The notes: generated from the letters alone by a model not told the origin. A stretch of 64,000 nt of DNA from Haloarchaeobius litoreus (GCF_024495425.1 NZ_JANHJR010000002.1:930001-994000), one strand, 5' to 3'; counted from the first letter of the stretch, positions 26,037 through 34,431 are shown. Translations and numbers: made by a program.

Positions 26037-26789
26037 TCAGAGGTAGGCCGCGTCCCAGCGAGTCGCCTTCCGGCGGTTCCCGCAGCTGTTGCAGACGACC
26101 TCCTCCATCGTCCCCATCGCGGTGTCGAAGGAGTTGCACGCCCCGCAGTACAGGCCGTAGCGCCGTTCACGCTCGGGGTCGACGTACGCCTCGTAGAACT
26201 GGCCCTCGGTGCCACGATGGGCCTCGGCGTAGTTCACGTACGCGGTCTCGTCGTCGACGGTGACCTCGTCGAGCGCCTCCCACTCGACGTGTTCCTCCTC
26301 GGTCGCGACGAAGATGTTCTCCGTCAGCGTCTCGTCGGCCACGGTGACGGTCCGGTCGCCGGCGCGCTCGAAGGCGTGGGCCGCGTAGAACTCGTTGCCG
26401 CGCCGGTTCCCGTCCAGCACCGCGCCGGATATCTGCTGTGCGCCGTGTTCGACGAGAGCCTCCTTCGTCTCGGTCAGCAGCCGCGACCCGTAGCCGTGGC
26501 CCCGATGGTCCGGGTGGACGTGGAGCCAGAGTATCCGGCCGTCGGACGGGGTCTTCCCCACGATCTCGCTCTGGGAGAAGGCGACGATACCGGCGTCGTC
26601 CTCGGCGACGAGGAGGACGGCCTCGTCGTCCGCGAGCTGCTCGGCGAGCAGGTCGGCCGCGTACCACTCCTCCAGGGCCACGTCGATGGTCTTCGGGTCG
26701 AGCATGTGGTGGTAGGAGTCGTGGAGCGACGCCGCTGCGACGGCCCGCAGCGCCTCGAAGTCGTCGGCGGTTGCATCCCGGATCTGCAT
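26037..26789 (-). CDS. GNAT N-acetyltransferase with C-terminal zinc-finger (DUF5816-like) domain
   Basis: A protein of 250 residues. Residues 1-150 form a GNAT fold, with the acetyl-CoA loop in HPDHRGHGYGSRLL and an NEFYAAHAFERAGDR strand near its end. The C-terminal 70 residues are a separate domain with two CxxC pairs (YCGACNS; VCNSCGNRR) that should bind one zinc; this pairing is seen in haloarchaea as DUF5816. The start MQIRDATADDFEALR at 26789 is supported by a TATTATG box about 27 bp upstream. It lies 81 bp upstream of the RimK fusion on the same strand and is divergent from the AstE-type gene. The acceptor is unknown. Confidence 0.85.
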   Translation of the reverse strand: MQIRDATADDFEALRAVAAASLHDSYHHMLDPKTIDVALEEWYAADLLAEQLADDEAVLLVAEDDAGIVAFSQSEIVGKTPSDGRILWLHVHPDHRGHGYGSRLLTETKEALVEHGAQQISGAVLDGNRRGNEFYAAHAFERAGDRTVTVADETLTENIFVATEEEHVEWEALDEVTVDDETAYVNYAEAHRGTEGQFYEAYVDPERERRYGLYCGACNSFDTAMGTMEEVVCNSCGNRRKATRWDAAYL

Positions 26790-26986
26790 ACATGCCCCTT
26801 GGGTCGGAACTGACATAATACTCCGCCAATGGCGACAGCGAGTGGCCGTTCGTCCACTTTCACGCCGCGGTGGTCCGCCCGTCTGTAGTTTTCGGCGTAG
26901 AGAGCCCACACCCGGAGATACCACCGACCTGACGGCGACGGGGACGGACGCACACACTCTTATGCCGTGAGCGTCGCAGATGAGGT

Positions 26987-28030
26987 ATGGCATCGGACAC
27001 GGTTCCCTCGGAGGACAACGAGCCCTTCACCTACAACGGTGGGCGCGTCGACCCCGGGGAGACCGCGAACATCAGATACGGCATCAGCGAGACGTATCTC
27101 GGCGACCCGGTCCGCATCCCGGTCACGATACTCAACGGCAAGCACCCCGGACCGACCGGCTTCCTCTCCGCGGCGGCCCACGGGGACGAGCTCAACGGTA
27201 TCGAGGTGGTCCGCGAGGTCGCCCACGAGTGGCCGCTCGACGACCTCCACGGCTGTCTCGTCTGCATGCCCGTACTCAACGTTCCCGGCTTCCTCGCCCA
27301 GCAGCGCTATCTTCCCATCTACGACCGCGACCTGAACCGGTCGTTCCCCGGGCACGAGGAGTCGACGAGTGCGAAGCGGATGGCGCATCGCATCTTCACG
27401 AACTTCGTCGAGCCCTGTGACTTCGGCATCGACTTCCACACCTCGACACGTGGCCGGACGAACATGCTCCACGTACGCGCTGACACCGGTCACAGCGGCG
27501 CGAACCGGGTCGCACGCGCGTTCGCCTCGAACGTCATCATCTCGAGCGAGGGCCCCAGCGGCTCGCTCCGCCGGGAGGCCTCGGAGGCCGGGACGCCGAC
27601 GATCACCGTCGAGATGGGCGAGGCACACCGCTTCCAGCGCGAGTTCATCGACAACGCACTGGACGGCGTGATGAGCGTCCTCGCGGAGTACGGGATGCTC
27701 GACACGGAGGCGGTCCGCTGGCCGGGCTGGCGCACCATCATCCAGGAGAACGACGAGAAGACGTGGCTCCGGGCGGACGTCGGTGGGATGGTCGACATGC
27801 ACTACGAGTGCGGCTCGCTCGTCCACGAGGGCGACAGCATCTGCACCATCACCAGCCCGTTCAAGACCGACAACACGTCCGTCGACGCACCCTTTACCGG
27901 CGTCCTCGTCGGCGTGCTGGAGAACCCGGTCGTCTACCCGGGGAACCCGCTCTGTCACCTCGTCGAGCTCGACCAGAAGACCCTGCGGGCGGTCGAGCGC
28001 GAGCAGTCGCCACCGGTCGGTCGGTCCTGA
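26987..28030 (+). CDS. Succinylglutamate desuccinylase / aspartoacylase (AstE/AspA)-family zinc hydrolase
   Basis: A protein of 347 residues in the M14-like AstE/aspartoacylase family, zinc enzymes that remove acyl groups from N-acyl amino acids or trim C-terminal residues. Zinc ligands are visible in [14 protein letters not shown] (His and Glu) and GIDFHTST (His); the conserved RDLNRSFPG segment and a later [12 protein letters not shown] glutamate are present. The last 80 residues form a lipoyl-like beta barrel ([10 protein letters not shown] ... [17 protein letters not shown]) typical of one subgroup. A TTATG box about 28 bp upstream makes it leaderless. It is divergent from the GNAT gene and 1 kb from the RimK fusion, an association that recurs in other genomes as far as I recall. 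Confidence 0.87.
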   Translation: MASDTVPSEDNEPFTYNGGRVDPGETANIRYGISETYLGDPVRIPVTILNGKHPGPTGFLSAAAHGDELNGIEVVREVAHEWPLDDLHGCLVCMPVLNVPGFLAQQRYLPIYDRDLNRSFPGHEESTSAKRMAHRIFTNFVEPCDFGIDFHTSTRGRTNMLHVRADTGHSGANRVARAFASNVIISSEGPSGSLRREASEAGTPTITVEMGEAHRFQREFIDNALDGVMSVLAEYGMLDTEAVRWPGWRTIIQENDEKTWLRADVGGMVDMHYECGSLVHEGDSICTITSPFKTDNTSVDAPFTGVLVGVLENPVVYPGNPLCHLVELDQKTLRAVEREQSPPVGRS

Positions 28031-28127
28031 CTGGACTGTCGCGCCGACCCCTCCGGAGCGACTTCCGGCAGGGGCCGCGAAAGAAGTAACTTCTATACCC
28101 CCACGGTCCAACCCTCCCACAGAGAGC

Positions 28128-28565
28128 ATGAGCCAGTCTTACAATCGTGGCCTCGTCGAGGACTTCAGTCGCTGGAAGGAGTTCTCGGCCGGCATGTGGG
28201 CGTGGATATTCCACAAGTTCACGGGATGGGTTCTCATCGGGTACCTGTTCACCCACATCGCCGTGTTGAGTACGGCGATCTCGGCACAGCAGGGAGGGAC
28301 GGTGACCAACAGCGCAGGCGAGACGGTCGACGTGTACACGAACACGCTGACCTTGCTCGAGAGCACGTTCGTCGTCCGGCTGCTCGAGGTCGGGCTGCTC
28401 GCGGTCGCCGTCTTCCACATCCTGAACGGCATCCGCCTGCTGCTGGTCGACCTCGGTATCGGGCTGGAATCGCAGGACAAGACGTTCTACGCGTCGCTCG
28501 TGCTGACCGGCGCCATCATCGTCGCGAGCGTCCCGACGTTCATGGCGGGAATCGGGGGGAGCTGA
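28128..28565 (+). CDS. sdhC: Succinate dehydrogenase cytochrome b556 subunit
   Basis: A membrane anchor of 145 residues with three hydrophobic helices. [25 protein letters not shown] carries the heme/quinone-site histidines in HKFTG and FTHIAVL, and [16 protein letters not shown] has the third conserved histidine. It starts the sdhCDBA operon, complex II of the respiratory chain, which passes electrons from succinate to the quinone pool. A CTATACC box at 28093-28099 gives a short leader. The next gene begins one base after its stop. Confidence 0.92.
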   Translation: MSQSYNRGLVEDFSRWKEFSAGMWAWIFHKFTGWVLIGYLFTHIAVLSTAISAQQGGTVTNSAGETVDVYTNTLTLLESTFVVRLLEVGLLAVAVFHILNGIRLLLVDLGIGLESQDKTFYASLVLTGAIIVASVPTFMAGIGGS

Positions 28566-28566
28566 G

Positions 28567-28938
28567 ATGTCGGCAGGCGCACCCACCTCCTTCGAACGCG
28601 GCGGACGCATGTGGCTGCTCCAGCGCGTGACGGCGGCGTTCCTCGTCGTCGTGCTGGCGTTCCACTTCTTCCTGCTCCACTTCTACCACCACGCCTTCGA
28701 GATCACGCTCATGGGCACGCAGACGCGGATGCAGGACGTCGGCTACTTCGCGACGATGTGGCTGTTCCTCGTGACGGCGACGTTCCACGGGGTCAACGGC
28801 GTCTACAACGCGCTGGTCAACCAGGGCATCTCCGGCACGCCCAAGACGGCCGTCAAGGTCATCCTCGGGCTCGCCGGTCTGCTGCTCGTCGCACAGGGTA
28901 CGCGAGTCGCGCTGTACATGAACGGGTTTCTAGCATGA
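28567..28938 (+). CDS. sdhD: Succinate dehydrogenase membrane anchor subunit
   Basis: A protein of 123 residues with three membrane helices (LLQRVTAAFLVVVLAFHFFL; YFATMWLFLVTATFHGVNGV; VILGLAGLLLVAQGTRVALYM). The paired histidines in AFHFFLLHFYHH and the TFHGVNGVYNAL motif parallel those in SdhC and fit heme or quinone contacts. It overlaps sdhB by four bases (ATGA). With SdhC it anchors the catalytic SdhAB head on the inner face of the membrane. Confidence 0.9.
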   Translation: MSAGAPTSFERGGRMWLLQRVTAAFLVVVLAFHFFLLHFYHHAFEITLMGTQTRMQDVGYFATMWLFLVTATFHGVNGVYNALVNQGISGTPKTAVKVILGLAGLLLVAQGTRVALYMNGFLA

Positions 28939-29810
28939 GTACGCAAGTTCCCGAATCCGAGACCGAGACAGAGACCGAGGCGGAACCGGCCGGCGAGTCC
29001 CACCAGGAGCGCCGGATGGCCGAGAAGGCGGCCAAGCGGGAGTACCGCGACGCCGAGAAGAAGGCTGAGGCGGAGCTCCGGGCGGCCGAGGAGTCGGTCC
29101 ACCTCAAGGTGTTCCGGTACGACCCCGAGGTCGAGGACAAGCAGGAACCCCGCTTCGACGACTTCTACGTCCCGTACACGAAGGGGATGACCGTCCTCGA
29201 CGCGCTGATGTACGCCCGCGACCACTACGACTCGTCGCTGACGTTCAGACACTCCTGCCGGCAGGCGGTCTGTGGCTCCGACGCGATGTTCGTCAACGGT
29301 CGACAGCGACTCTGCTGCAAGACCCAGCTCTCCGAGATGGCGGAGCCGGTCCGCATCGAGCCGCTCCCGCACCAGGACGTGGTGAAGGACCTCGTCGTCG
29401 ACATGGAGCACTTCTACGACCAGATGCACGCGGTCGAGCCGTACTTCCAGTCCGAGGACGTCCCCAAGGAGGAGCAGCGACAGAGCCGGGAGAACCGGGA
29501 GAAGATCAAGATGTCCACGCGCTGCATCTGGTGCGGTGCCTGCATGTCCTCGTGCAACATCGCCGCGGGCGACAACGAGTACCTCGGACCGGCGGCCATC
29601 AACAAGGCCTACCGGTTCTACATGGACGAGCGGGAGGACGAGGAGGAGCTGAAGGAGCACCGGCTCCGCATCCTCGAACAGGAACACGGCGTCTGGCGCT
29701 GTCAGACCCAGTTCTCCTGCACCGAAGTCTGCCCGAAGGACATCCCCCTCACCGAGCACATCCAGGAGCTCAAGCGCGAGGCGGTCAAGAACAACCTCAA
29801 GTTCTGGTAA
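28935..29810 (+). CDS. sdhB: Succinate dehydrogenase iron-sulfur subunit
   Basis: A protein of 291 residues. The [2Fe-2S] ligands lie in CRQAVCGSDAMFVNG plus a downstream CC pair; the Asp replacing the third Cys is also found in E. coli SdhB and is normal. The C-terminal clusters are CIWCGACMSSCN and FSCTEVCPKDI. An N-terminal extension of about 55 residues, rich in Glu, Ala and Lys (ERRMAEKAAKREYRDAEKKAEA), is absent from bacterial SdhB and may be a helical, halophile-type addition. It carries electrons from the SdhA flavin to the membrane anchors. The next gene starts six bases after its stop. Confidence 0.94.
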   Translation: MSTQVPESETETETEAEPAGESHQERRMAEKAAKREYRDAEKKAEAELRAAEESVHLKVFRYDPEVEDKQEPRFDDFYVPYTKGMTVLDALMYARDHYDSSLTFRHSCRQAVCGSDAMFVNGRQRLCCKTQLSEMAEPVRIEPLPHQDVVKDLVVDMEHFYDQMHAVEPYFQSEDVPKEEQRQSRENREKIKMSTRCIWCGACMSSCNIAAGDNEYLGPAAINKAYRFYMDEREDEEELKEHRLRILEQEHGVWRCQTQFSCTEVCPKDIPLTEHIQELKREAVKNNLKFW

Positions 29811-29816
29811 TCAACA

Positions 29817-31652
29817 ATGTACGAACACGACGTCATCGTGGTCGGCGGCGGTGGCGCGGGACTCCGCGCCGCCATCGCGGCCCAGGAAGAAGGAGCGGAC
29901 GTGGCTATCGTCACGAAACTCCACCCCGTCCGTAGCCACACAGGCGCGGCCGAGGGTGGCATCAACGCGGCGCTGCGCGAGGGTGACGACTGGGAGCTCC
30001 ACGCCTACGACACGATGAAGGGGTCGGACTACCTCGGTGACGCCCCCGCAATCGAGACGCTGGCGCAGGACGCCCCCGAAGAGGTCTTCCAGATCGAACA
30101 CTGGGGCATGCCGTTCTCCCGCGAGGAGGACGGGCGCGTCTCCCAGCGCCCGTTCGGTGGGCTCTCGTTCCCGCGGACGACCTACGCCGGTGCCGAGACC
30201 GGTCACCACCTGCTGCACACGATGTACGAGCAGGTCGTCAAGCGGGGCATCCAGGTGTACGACGAGTGGTACGTGATGGACCTCGCCGTCACCGACGAGG
30301 AGACGCCCGAGGACCGCTCCTGTCACGGCATCGTCGCCTACGACGTGCAGTCCGGCGAGATAGCTGGCTTCAAGGCCAACGACGGGGTCATCCTCGCGAC
30401 CGGCGGTCCGGGACAGGCGTTCGACCACACGACCAACGCGGTCGCCTGCACCGGTGACGGCTACGCGATGGCCTACCGCGCTGGCGTCCCGATGGAGGAC
30501 ATGGAGTTCGTCCAGTTCCACCCGACGACGCTCCCGAGCACGGGGGTGCTCATCTCCGAGGGTGTCCGCGGCGAAGGCGGTATCCTCTACAACGCCGACG
30601 GCGAGCGGTTCATGTTCGAGCACGGCTACGCGAACAACGACGGCGAGCTCGCCTCGCGTGACGTGGTCTCACGTGCGGAGCTCACCGAGGTCAACGCGGG
30701 CCGCGGCTTCGAGGACGAGTACGTCATGCTCGACATGCGCCACCTCGGCGAGGAGCGCATCGTCGACCGGCTGGAGAACATCCTCCACCTCGCGGAGGAC
30801 TTCGAGGGCGTCGACGGGCTGAAGGAGCCCATGCCGGTCAAGCCCGGCCAGCACTACGAGATGGGTGGCATCGAGACCGACGAGAACGGTCACACCTGCA
30901 TCGACGGCCTGTACGCCGCGGGCGAGACGGCCTGTGTCTCGGTCCACGGCGCGAACCGCCTCGGCGGCAACGCCCTGCCCGAGCTCATCGTCTTCGGCGC
31001 GCGTGCCGGAACGCACGCGGCCGGCGGCGACCTCGGCGAGGCCCAGATCGAGACGGGCGAGCGCGGCGACATCGAGTACGACGACACCGAACTCCCGTAT
31101 CAGCCCGGCGAGGTCGGCATGGACACCGGCGGCGTCGCGGCGGACGGCGGTGCGGTCGCGGCCGACGCCGACGCGGTCGTCGAGCGGGAGGTCGAGGCCC
31201 AGCGCGAGCGCGTCGCGACCCTGATGGAGCGCGACGAGGGCGTCCAGCACTCCCAGATCCGCGCGGACCTCCAGAAGACGATGACGAAGAACGTCAACGT
31301 CTTCCGCGAGGAGGAGGGCCTGAAGCAGGCACTCCGTGACATCCGCGAGATCCGCGAGGCCTACCAGGACGTCTACGTCGACGACCCGTCGCGCACGTTC
31401 AACACCGACCTCCAGCAGACCATCGAGACGCGCAACCTCATCGACGTCGCCGAGACCATCACGCTCGGCGCGCTCGTGCGCACGGAGTTCCGCGGCGCGC
31501 ACTGGCGCGCGGAGCACCAGGAGCGCAAGGACGACGAGTGGCTGAAGCACACGCTCGTCGGCTGGAACGACGGCGACCCGACCATCTTCTACCGCCCGAC
31601 CATCCTGGAGGGCGAGAACAAGACGTACGAGCCGAAGGAACGCTCGTACTGA
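29817..31652 (+). CDS. sdhA: Succinate dehydrogenase flavoprotein subunit
   Basis: The 611-residue catalytic subunit of complex II. It begins with the FAD-binding motif VIVVGGGGAGLRAAIAA, then LHPVRSHTGAAEGGINAAL, which contains the histidine expected to bind FAD covalently. The active-site segments FVQFHPTTLPSTGVLISEG with its following arginine and HYEMGGIETDENGHT are present, as are HGANRLGGNALPE and the C-terminal RTEFRGAHWRAEHQERKDDEWLKHT. It oxidises succinate to fumarate. It is the last gene of sdhCDBA. Confidence 0.96.
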   Translation: MYEHDVIVVGGGGAGLRAAIAAQEEGADVAIVTKLHPVRSHTGAAEGGINAALREGDDWELHAYDTMKGSDYLGDAPAIETLAQDAPEEVFQIEHWGMPFSREEDGRVSQRPFGGLSFPRTTYAGAETGHHLLHTMYEQVVKRGIQVYDEWYVMDLAVTDEETPEDRSCHGIVAYDVQSGEIAGFKANDGVILATGGPGQAFDHTTNAVACTGDGYAMAYRAGVPMEDMEFVQFHPTTLPSTGVLISEGVRGEGGILYNADGERFMFEHGYANNDGELASRDVVSRAELTEVNAGRGFEDEYVMLDMRHLGEERIVDRLENILHLAEDFEGVDGLKEPMPVKPGQHYEMGGIETDENGHTCIDGLYAAGETACVSVHGANRLGGNALPELIVFGARAGTHAAGGDLGEAQIETGERGDIEYDDTELPYQPGEVGMDTGGVAADGGAVAADADAVVEREVEAQRERVATLMERDEGVQHSQIRADLQKTMTKNVNVFREEEGLKQALRDIREIREAYQDVYVDDPSRTFNTDLQQTIETRNLIDVAETITLGALVRTEFRGAHWRAEHQERKDDEWLKHTLVGWNDGDPTIFYRPTILEGENKTYEPKERSY

Positions 31653-31733
31653 GGGCCCTTCGGTCGGGGCTTCGGCCGTCGTTTTCTCACGGCTCGACGC
31701 TCACCCGTCGACCGCACTCACACAGCGCATCGG

Positions 31734-31835
31734 CTACGGGATGACGCCGTGCGCTTCCGGCGTCGACATGAAGAACATCGCCCAGAGAATCATCAGGGCG
31801 ACGACGACGAGCACGAGGAGCCTCGCCCGTGGCAT
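31734..31835 (-). CDS. 33-residue single-pass membrane peptide (putative)
   Basis: An ATG at 31835 opens a 34-codon frame ending in TAG at 31734. The peptide begins MPRARLLVLVVVALMILWAM and ends TPEAHGVIP: a short positive N-terminus, one strongly hydrophobic helix, and a short polar outside end, which is the normal positive-inside pattern. The codons are those used by neighbouring genes (CTC, GTC, GCC). It lies between sdhA and the XapX gene, 145 bp from the latter and on the same strand. No family is recognised, and expression is unproven. Confidence 0.45.
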   Translation of the reverse strand: MPRARLLVLVVVALMILWAMFFMSTPEAHGVIP

Positions 31836-31980
31836 GGAGTCAGGTCTGCTGCGGGACGCGGAGGGCGGTCGACCGCGGGACATGGATCATCGGACGTGGA
31901 CTGGAGCCAAATAACTACTCCAGCACGGACAGAACAGAACTCGTATCTCCCGGCTGGCGGAGAGTACCCCCGGTCCGACC

Positions 31981-32178
31981 TCAGAGCCCGAGTGCGGTGA
32001 ACAGGTCGTCGATGGTCACCCCGAGCTCCGACATCACCTGGAAGCCGAGGAAGATACCGACGATACCCATGATGCCCGCGAGGTTCGGGGGAGCGGGGAT
32101 GGGGATCTCGACGAACTTGAACAGCGCACCGACCGTGAAGCCGGTGAGCGTGGCGAGGAAGACCTGCATCGTGTTCAT
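31981..32178 (-). CDS. XapX-domain small membrane protein
   Basis: A protein of 65 residues with two hydrophobic helices joined by the diagnostic EIPIPAPPNLAGIMGIVGIF stretch of XapX proteins. These small membrane proteins are common in bacteria and haloarchaea and have no assigned activity. A second in-frame ATG at 32169 would shorten it by three residues. It is divergent from the DoxX gene, with 182 bp between the two starts that hold the DoxX promoter. Confidence 0.85.
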   Translation of the reverse strand: MNTMQVFLATLTGFTVGALFKFVEIPIPAPPNLAGIMGIVGIFLGFQVMSELGVTIDDLFTALGL

Positions 32179-32312
32179 GGCAACCTCAGTGGTCTCTCGC
32201 CCGCGAATAAAAGCCGTTCCATTCCGGGATAGGACCATGCTACCATACACGCACGGAACTGACCCAAAGTCGCCCCCGCCTCTCGTTCCCGTGAATCGGG
32301 AACTACAGCCGG

Positions 32313-32352
32313 TATATACGTTCTGTCCGGACATCTGTATGAGTGTAGGAGG
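32313..32352 (+). promoter_or_regulatory. TATA box and Shine-Dalgarno site of the DoxX gene
   Basis: TATATA at 32313-32318 predicts a start of transcription near 32340. GGAGG at 32348-32352 is eight bases before the ATG at 32361. A clear Shine-Dalgarno is unusual here, since most genes in this window appear leaderless, and it fixes the start codon. Confidence 0.6.
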
Positions 32353-32360
32353 AAAGAACA

Positions 32361-32930
32361 ATGGCAACCAATCAACTATCGGCCGGCGCGAACACGTTCG
32401 AGAGCAAACTCGGTGGCATCACCGTCAAGGGCAAGGCACACAGCCTGAGCGCGTGGTTCGTGCTCGCACTCCGGCTGATGATGGGGTACGCGTTCCTCTA
32501 CGCCGGCTGGGAGAAGGTCGCGGCCGGCGGGTGGACGGCGAACGGCTACATCGAGAACGTCGCGGCGGCGAACGGCAACCCGCTCGAGGGGATGTTCGCG
32601 GCCATGGCGGCCTCACCCATGTTCATGGACTTCGTGAACGTCGCCGTCCCGTGGGGTGAGCTCCTCATCGGTCTCGGGCTCATCGTCGGTGCGCTGGTCC
32701 GCCTCGCGGCGCTCTTCGGCGCGCTCATGATGCTCATGTTCTACTTCGGGAACTGGAGCGTCGAACACGGCGTCATCAACGGGGACTTCGCCTACATGCT
32801 CGTGTTCCTGGCCATCGCGGCGTTCGGTGCGGGCCGCATCCTCGGCCTGGACACCTACATCGAGCGGTACGAGCTCGGTGGCGAACCCCTCGTCGAGAAG
32901 TACCCGGCGCTGCGCTACATCCTCGGCTGA
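32361..32930 (+). CDS. DoxX-family membrane protein
   Basis: A protein of 189 residues with four membrane helices: LSAWFVLALRLMMGYAFLYA, VPWGELLIGLGLIVGALVRL, AALFGALMMLMFYFGNW and FAYMLVFLAIAAFGAGRIL. The RLMMGYAFLYAGWEK segment near the start and the late GRILGLDTYIER are typical of DoxX/DoxD-like proteins. In Acidianus, DoxD is the quinone-interacting subunit of thiosulfate:quinone oxidoreductase. In haloarchaea most members have no known substrate, and no DoxA partner is seen here. The start is fixed by a GGAGG site eight bases upstream. Confidence 0.85.
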   Translation: MATNQLSAGANTFESKLGGITVKGKAHSLSAWFVLALRLMMGYAFLYAGWEKVAAGGWTANGYIENVAAANGNPLEGMFAAMAASPMFMDFVNVAVPWGELLIGLGLIVGALVRLAALFGALMMLMFYFGNWSVEHGVINGDFAYMLVFLAIAAFGAGRILGLDTYIERYELGGEPLVEKYPALRYILG

Positions 32931-32978
32931 GGCGGTAGCGGGCGTGGGTTCGGCGGCTTTTCCTTTCGTTCCAGTGTT

Positions 32979-33278
32979 TCAGTGAAACCTGTCGTAGAGC
33001 ACGTCGCCCACGAGTCCACCCACCAGCAGTGGGAGGACGAGAAACCCGGCGACCTGCAGCAGAACGAGCGTCGCCCAGCGGGTCAGCGGCTCCTGTGGCG
33101 GCCAGAGTGCGTCGAGCAGGAAGCCCGTGATGTAGCCCCAGAAGACGACGACGAGCACGAGCGAGACGACGGCCGAGCAGGCGAGCCGGAACCGGAGTCG
33201 CCCCCAGTCACGGCTGCGGTCCTCGCCGACGCCCGGCGGGTCGGGCCACTCGCGGTCGTCGCCGTCGTCGCGTGCCAT
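32979..33278 (-). CDS. Hypothetical two-helix membrane protein
   Basis: A protein of 99 residues starting MARDDGDDREWPDPPGVGED, an acidic, proline-rich leader. Two membrane helices follow (RLACSAVVSLVLVVVFWGYI; LVLLQVAGFLVLPLLVGGLV) and a short LYDRFH end. No family is recognised. An earlier ATG at 33302 would add eight unremarkable residues. It sits 65 bp from the HD-hydrolase gene on the same strand and may be transcribed with it. Confidence 0.65.
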   Translation of the reverse strand: MARDDGDDREWPDPPGVGEDRSRDWGRLRFRLACSAVVSLVLVVVFWGYITGFLLDALWPPQEPLTRWATLVLLQVAGFLVLPLLVGGLVGDVLYDRFH

Positions 33279-33343
33279 ACCTGGGCTACCGGTGGGAGAC
33301 ACATCAACGTCGCGCTCGCAGCCGGCGGTCCTGACCCGGCGTC

Positions 33344-34156
33344 TCAGAGCTCGATGCGCTCGACGAGCTCGTCGGTCTCGTCCGCCTGAACGGCGACGAT
33401 GCGGACGAACTCCTCCAGCGTCGAGCCCTGCAGCTTTGCCTTCAGCAGGTTGTCGACCTGGTAGACGCCTGCGGCGCTCGTCATCTCGATCTCGACGAGC
33501 ACGGGGTAGTCGTCGCCGGTCTGGAGCGAGACGTTCCGTATCGCCTGACTGGAGAGGGTATCGATGCCGCGCCCGCCCTTCTTGTACGGGATGCGCGAGC
33601 GGCCGCGCTCCATGTCGAGCGCGTCGGCGATGCGGACGACGCCCGCCTCGCGGGTCAGTGGCTGCTCCTCGGTGTGGTGGCAGAGGATGGCGTGCAGTAC
33701 CTCGCCCTTGATGCGAACCGCGTCGGGCTTCTTGTAGAACTCGGGCAGGATGCGGTCGAGCTCGTCGGCCGCCAGCGGGATGGAGTAGTAGGTGTGCGAG
33801 TCGCGGTGGACGACGTGGCCGATGTCGTGCAGGGTCGCCGCGAGCGCGATGATGACCGGCTCGTCGGCCTCGTCGAGGCCCTGCTGGCTCGCGCCGTTGA
33901 ACTCGATACCGGCCTGCTTCAGCAGGTCGTAGAGGCAGAGCGCCCGGTGACGGACGATGGAGATGTGCTTCGAGCCGTGGTCGTTGTACCCCTTGCGGTC
34001 GACGGCGTTGACGTTCTGGGCCTCGAGGTAGGTCGTGATTTCCGGGTCGTTCTCGACGAAGTCGAGCACATCGTTCAGGCGGTCGTCGGGGAAGGCGTGC
34101 GGCTCGCCGGGGCGGTAGATACGGCCGGCAGACTGGCTCTCTTCGGTGTCACTCAT
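33344..34156 (-). CDS. HD-domain phosphohydrolase
   Basis: A soluble protein of 270 residues with the HD metal-binding pattern: an early histidine in DHGSKHISIVRHRAL, the HD pair in AATLHDIGHVVHRDSHTYYS, further histidines in HAILCHHTEEQPL, and a late Asp in VVRIADALDMERGRSR. HD enzymes hydrolyse phosphate esters, often nucleotides or cyclic dinucleotides. The C-terminal part (DYPVLVEIEMTSAAGVYQVD) is a separate alpha/beta region. Such proteins are conserved in haloarchaea without a settled substrate. Confidence 0.85.
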   Translation of the reverse strand: MSDTEESQSAGRIYRPGEPHAFPDDRLNDVLDFVENDPEITTYLEAQNVNAVDRKGYNDHGSKHISIVRHRALCLYDLLKQAGIEFNGASQQGLDEADEPVIIALAATLHDIGHVVHRDSHTYYSIPLAADELDRILPEFYKKPDAVRIKGEVLHAILCHHTEEQPLTREAGVVRIADALDMERGRSRIPYKKGGRGIDTLSSQAIRNVSLQTGDDYPVLVEIEMTSAAGVYQVDNLLKAKLQGSTLEEFVRIVAVQADETDELVERIEL

Positions 34157-34199
34157 ACCGTTTCACTCGTCTCCCCGAGTACAAAAGGGGTGGGTGTGA

Positions 34200-34349
34200 T
34201 CAGTCGGCGGCGGCCCCGATTGGGGCGGTGGCGGTAGCCGCGGCGGCCTCGCGGACCGTATCGTGGTCCGGTTCGACGGCGACCTGTTCGACGTCGCCGT
34301 TCGCCATCGGTGCCGTGAAATCGGGTGCGTCGGCGCCTACGTCTACCAT
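34200..34349 (-). pseudogene. Peroxiredoxin remnant (internal deletion likely)
   Basis: A frame of 49 residues beginning MVDVGADAPDFTAPMANGDV, the hallmark first strand of AhpC/TSA (peroxiredoxin) proteins. After about 20 residues the sequence passes into EPDHDTVREAAAATATAPIG and stops. The thioredoxin-fold core and the peroxidatic cysteine, which should fall near residue 45-50, are absent. The remaining sequence could be the original C-terminal helix joined by an internal deletion. Only 43 bp separate it from the HD gene, so no missing part lies downstream. A CTTTTCC box about 25 bp upstream is kept, so a short product may still be made. Confidence 0.6.
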
Positions 34350-34382
34350 CGACGGTGCATGTGAGTGGACCGGAAAAGGCCG

Positions 34383-34395
34383 TTCGGTTACCGAA
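34383..34395. promoter_or_regulatory. Perfect palindrome between the peroxiredoxin remnant and tatA
   Basis: TTCGGT-T-ACCGAA is a perfect 6-bp inverted repeat with a one-base centre. It lies just upstream of the remnant's TATA-like box (CTTTTCC, about 34368-34374) and about 40 bp before that of tatA, where a dimeric regulator could act on either promoter. Confidence 0.4.
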
Positions 34396-34431
34396 TCCAC
34401 GTCAGTTTCACATATGGGTCGAGCAAAAAGG

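Noticed and set aside
29250-29330. Loss of a cysteine ligand in the SdhB [2Fe-2S] site
   Set aside because: The Asp in CGSDAM also occurs in E. coli SdhB, so it is a normal variant.
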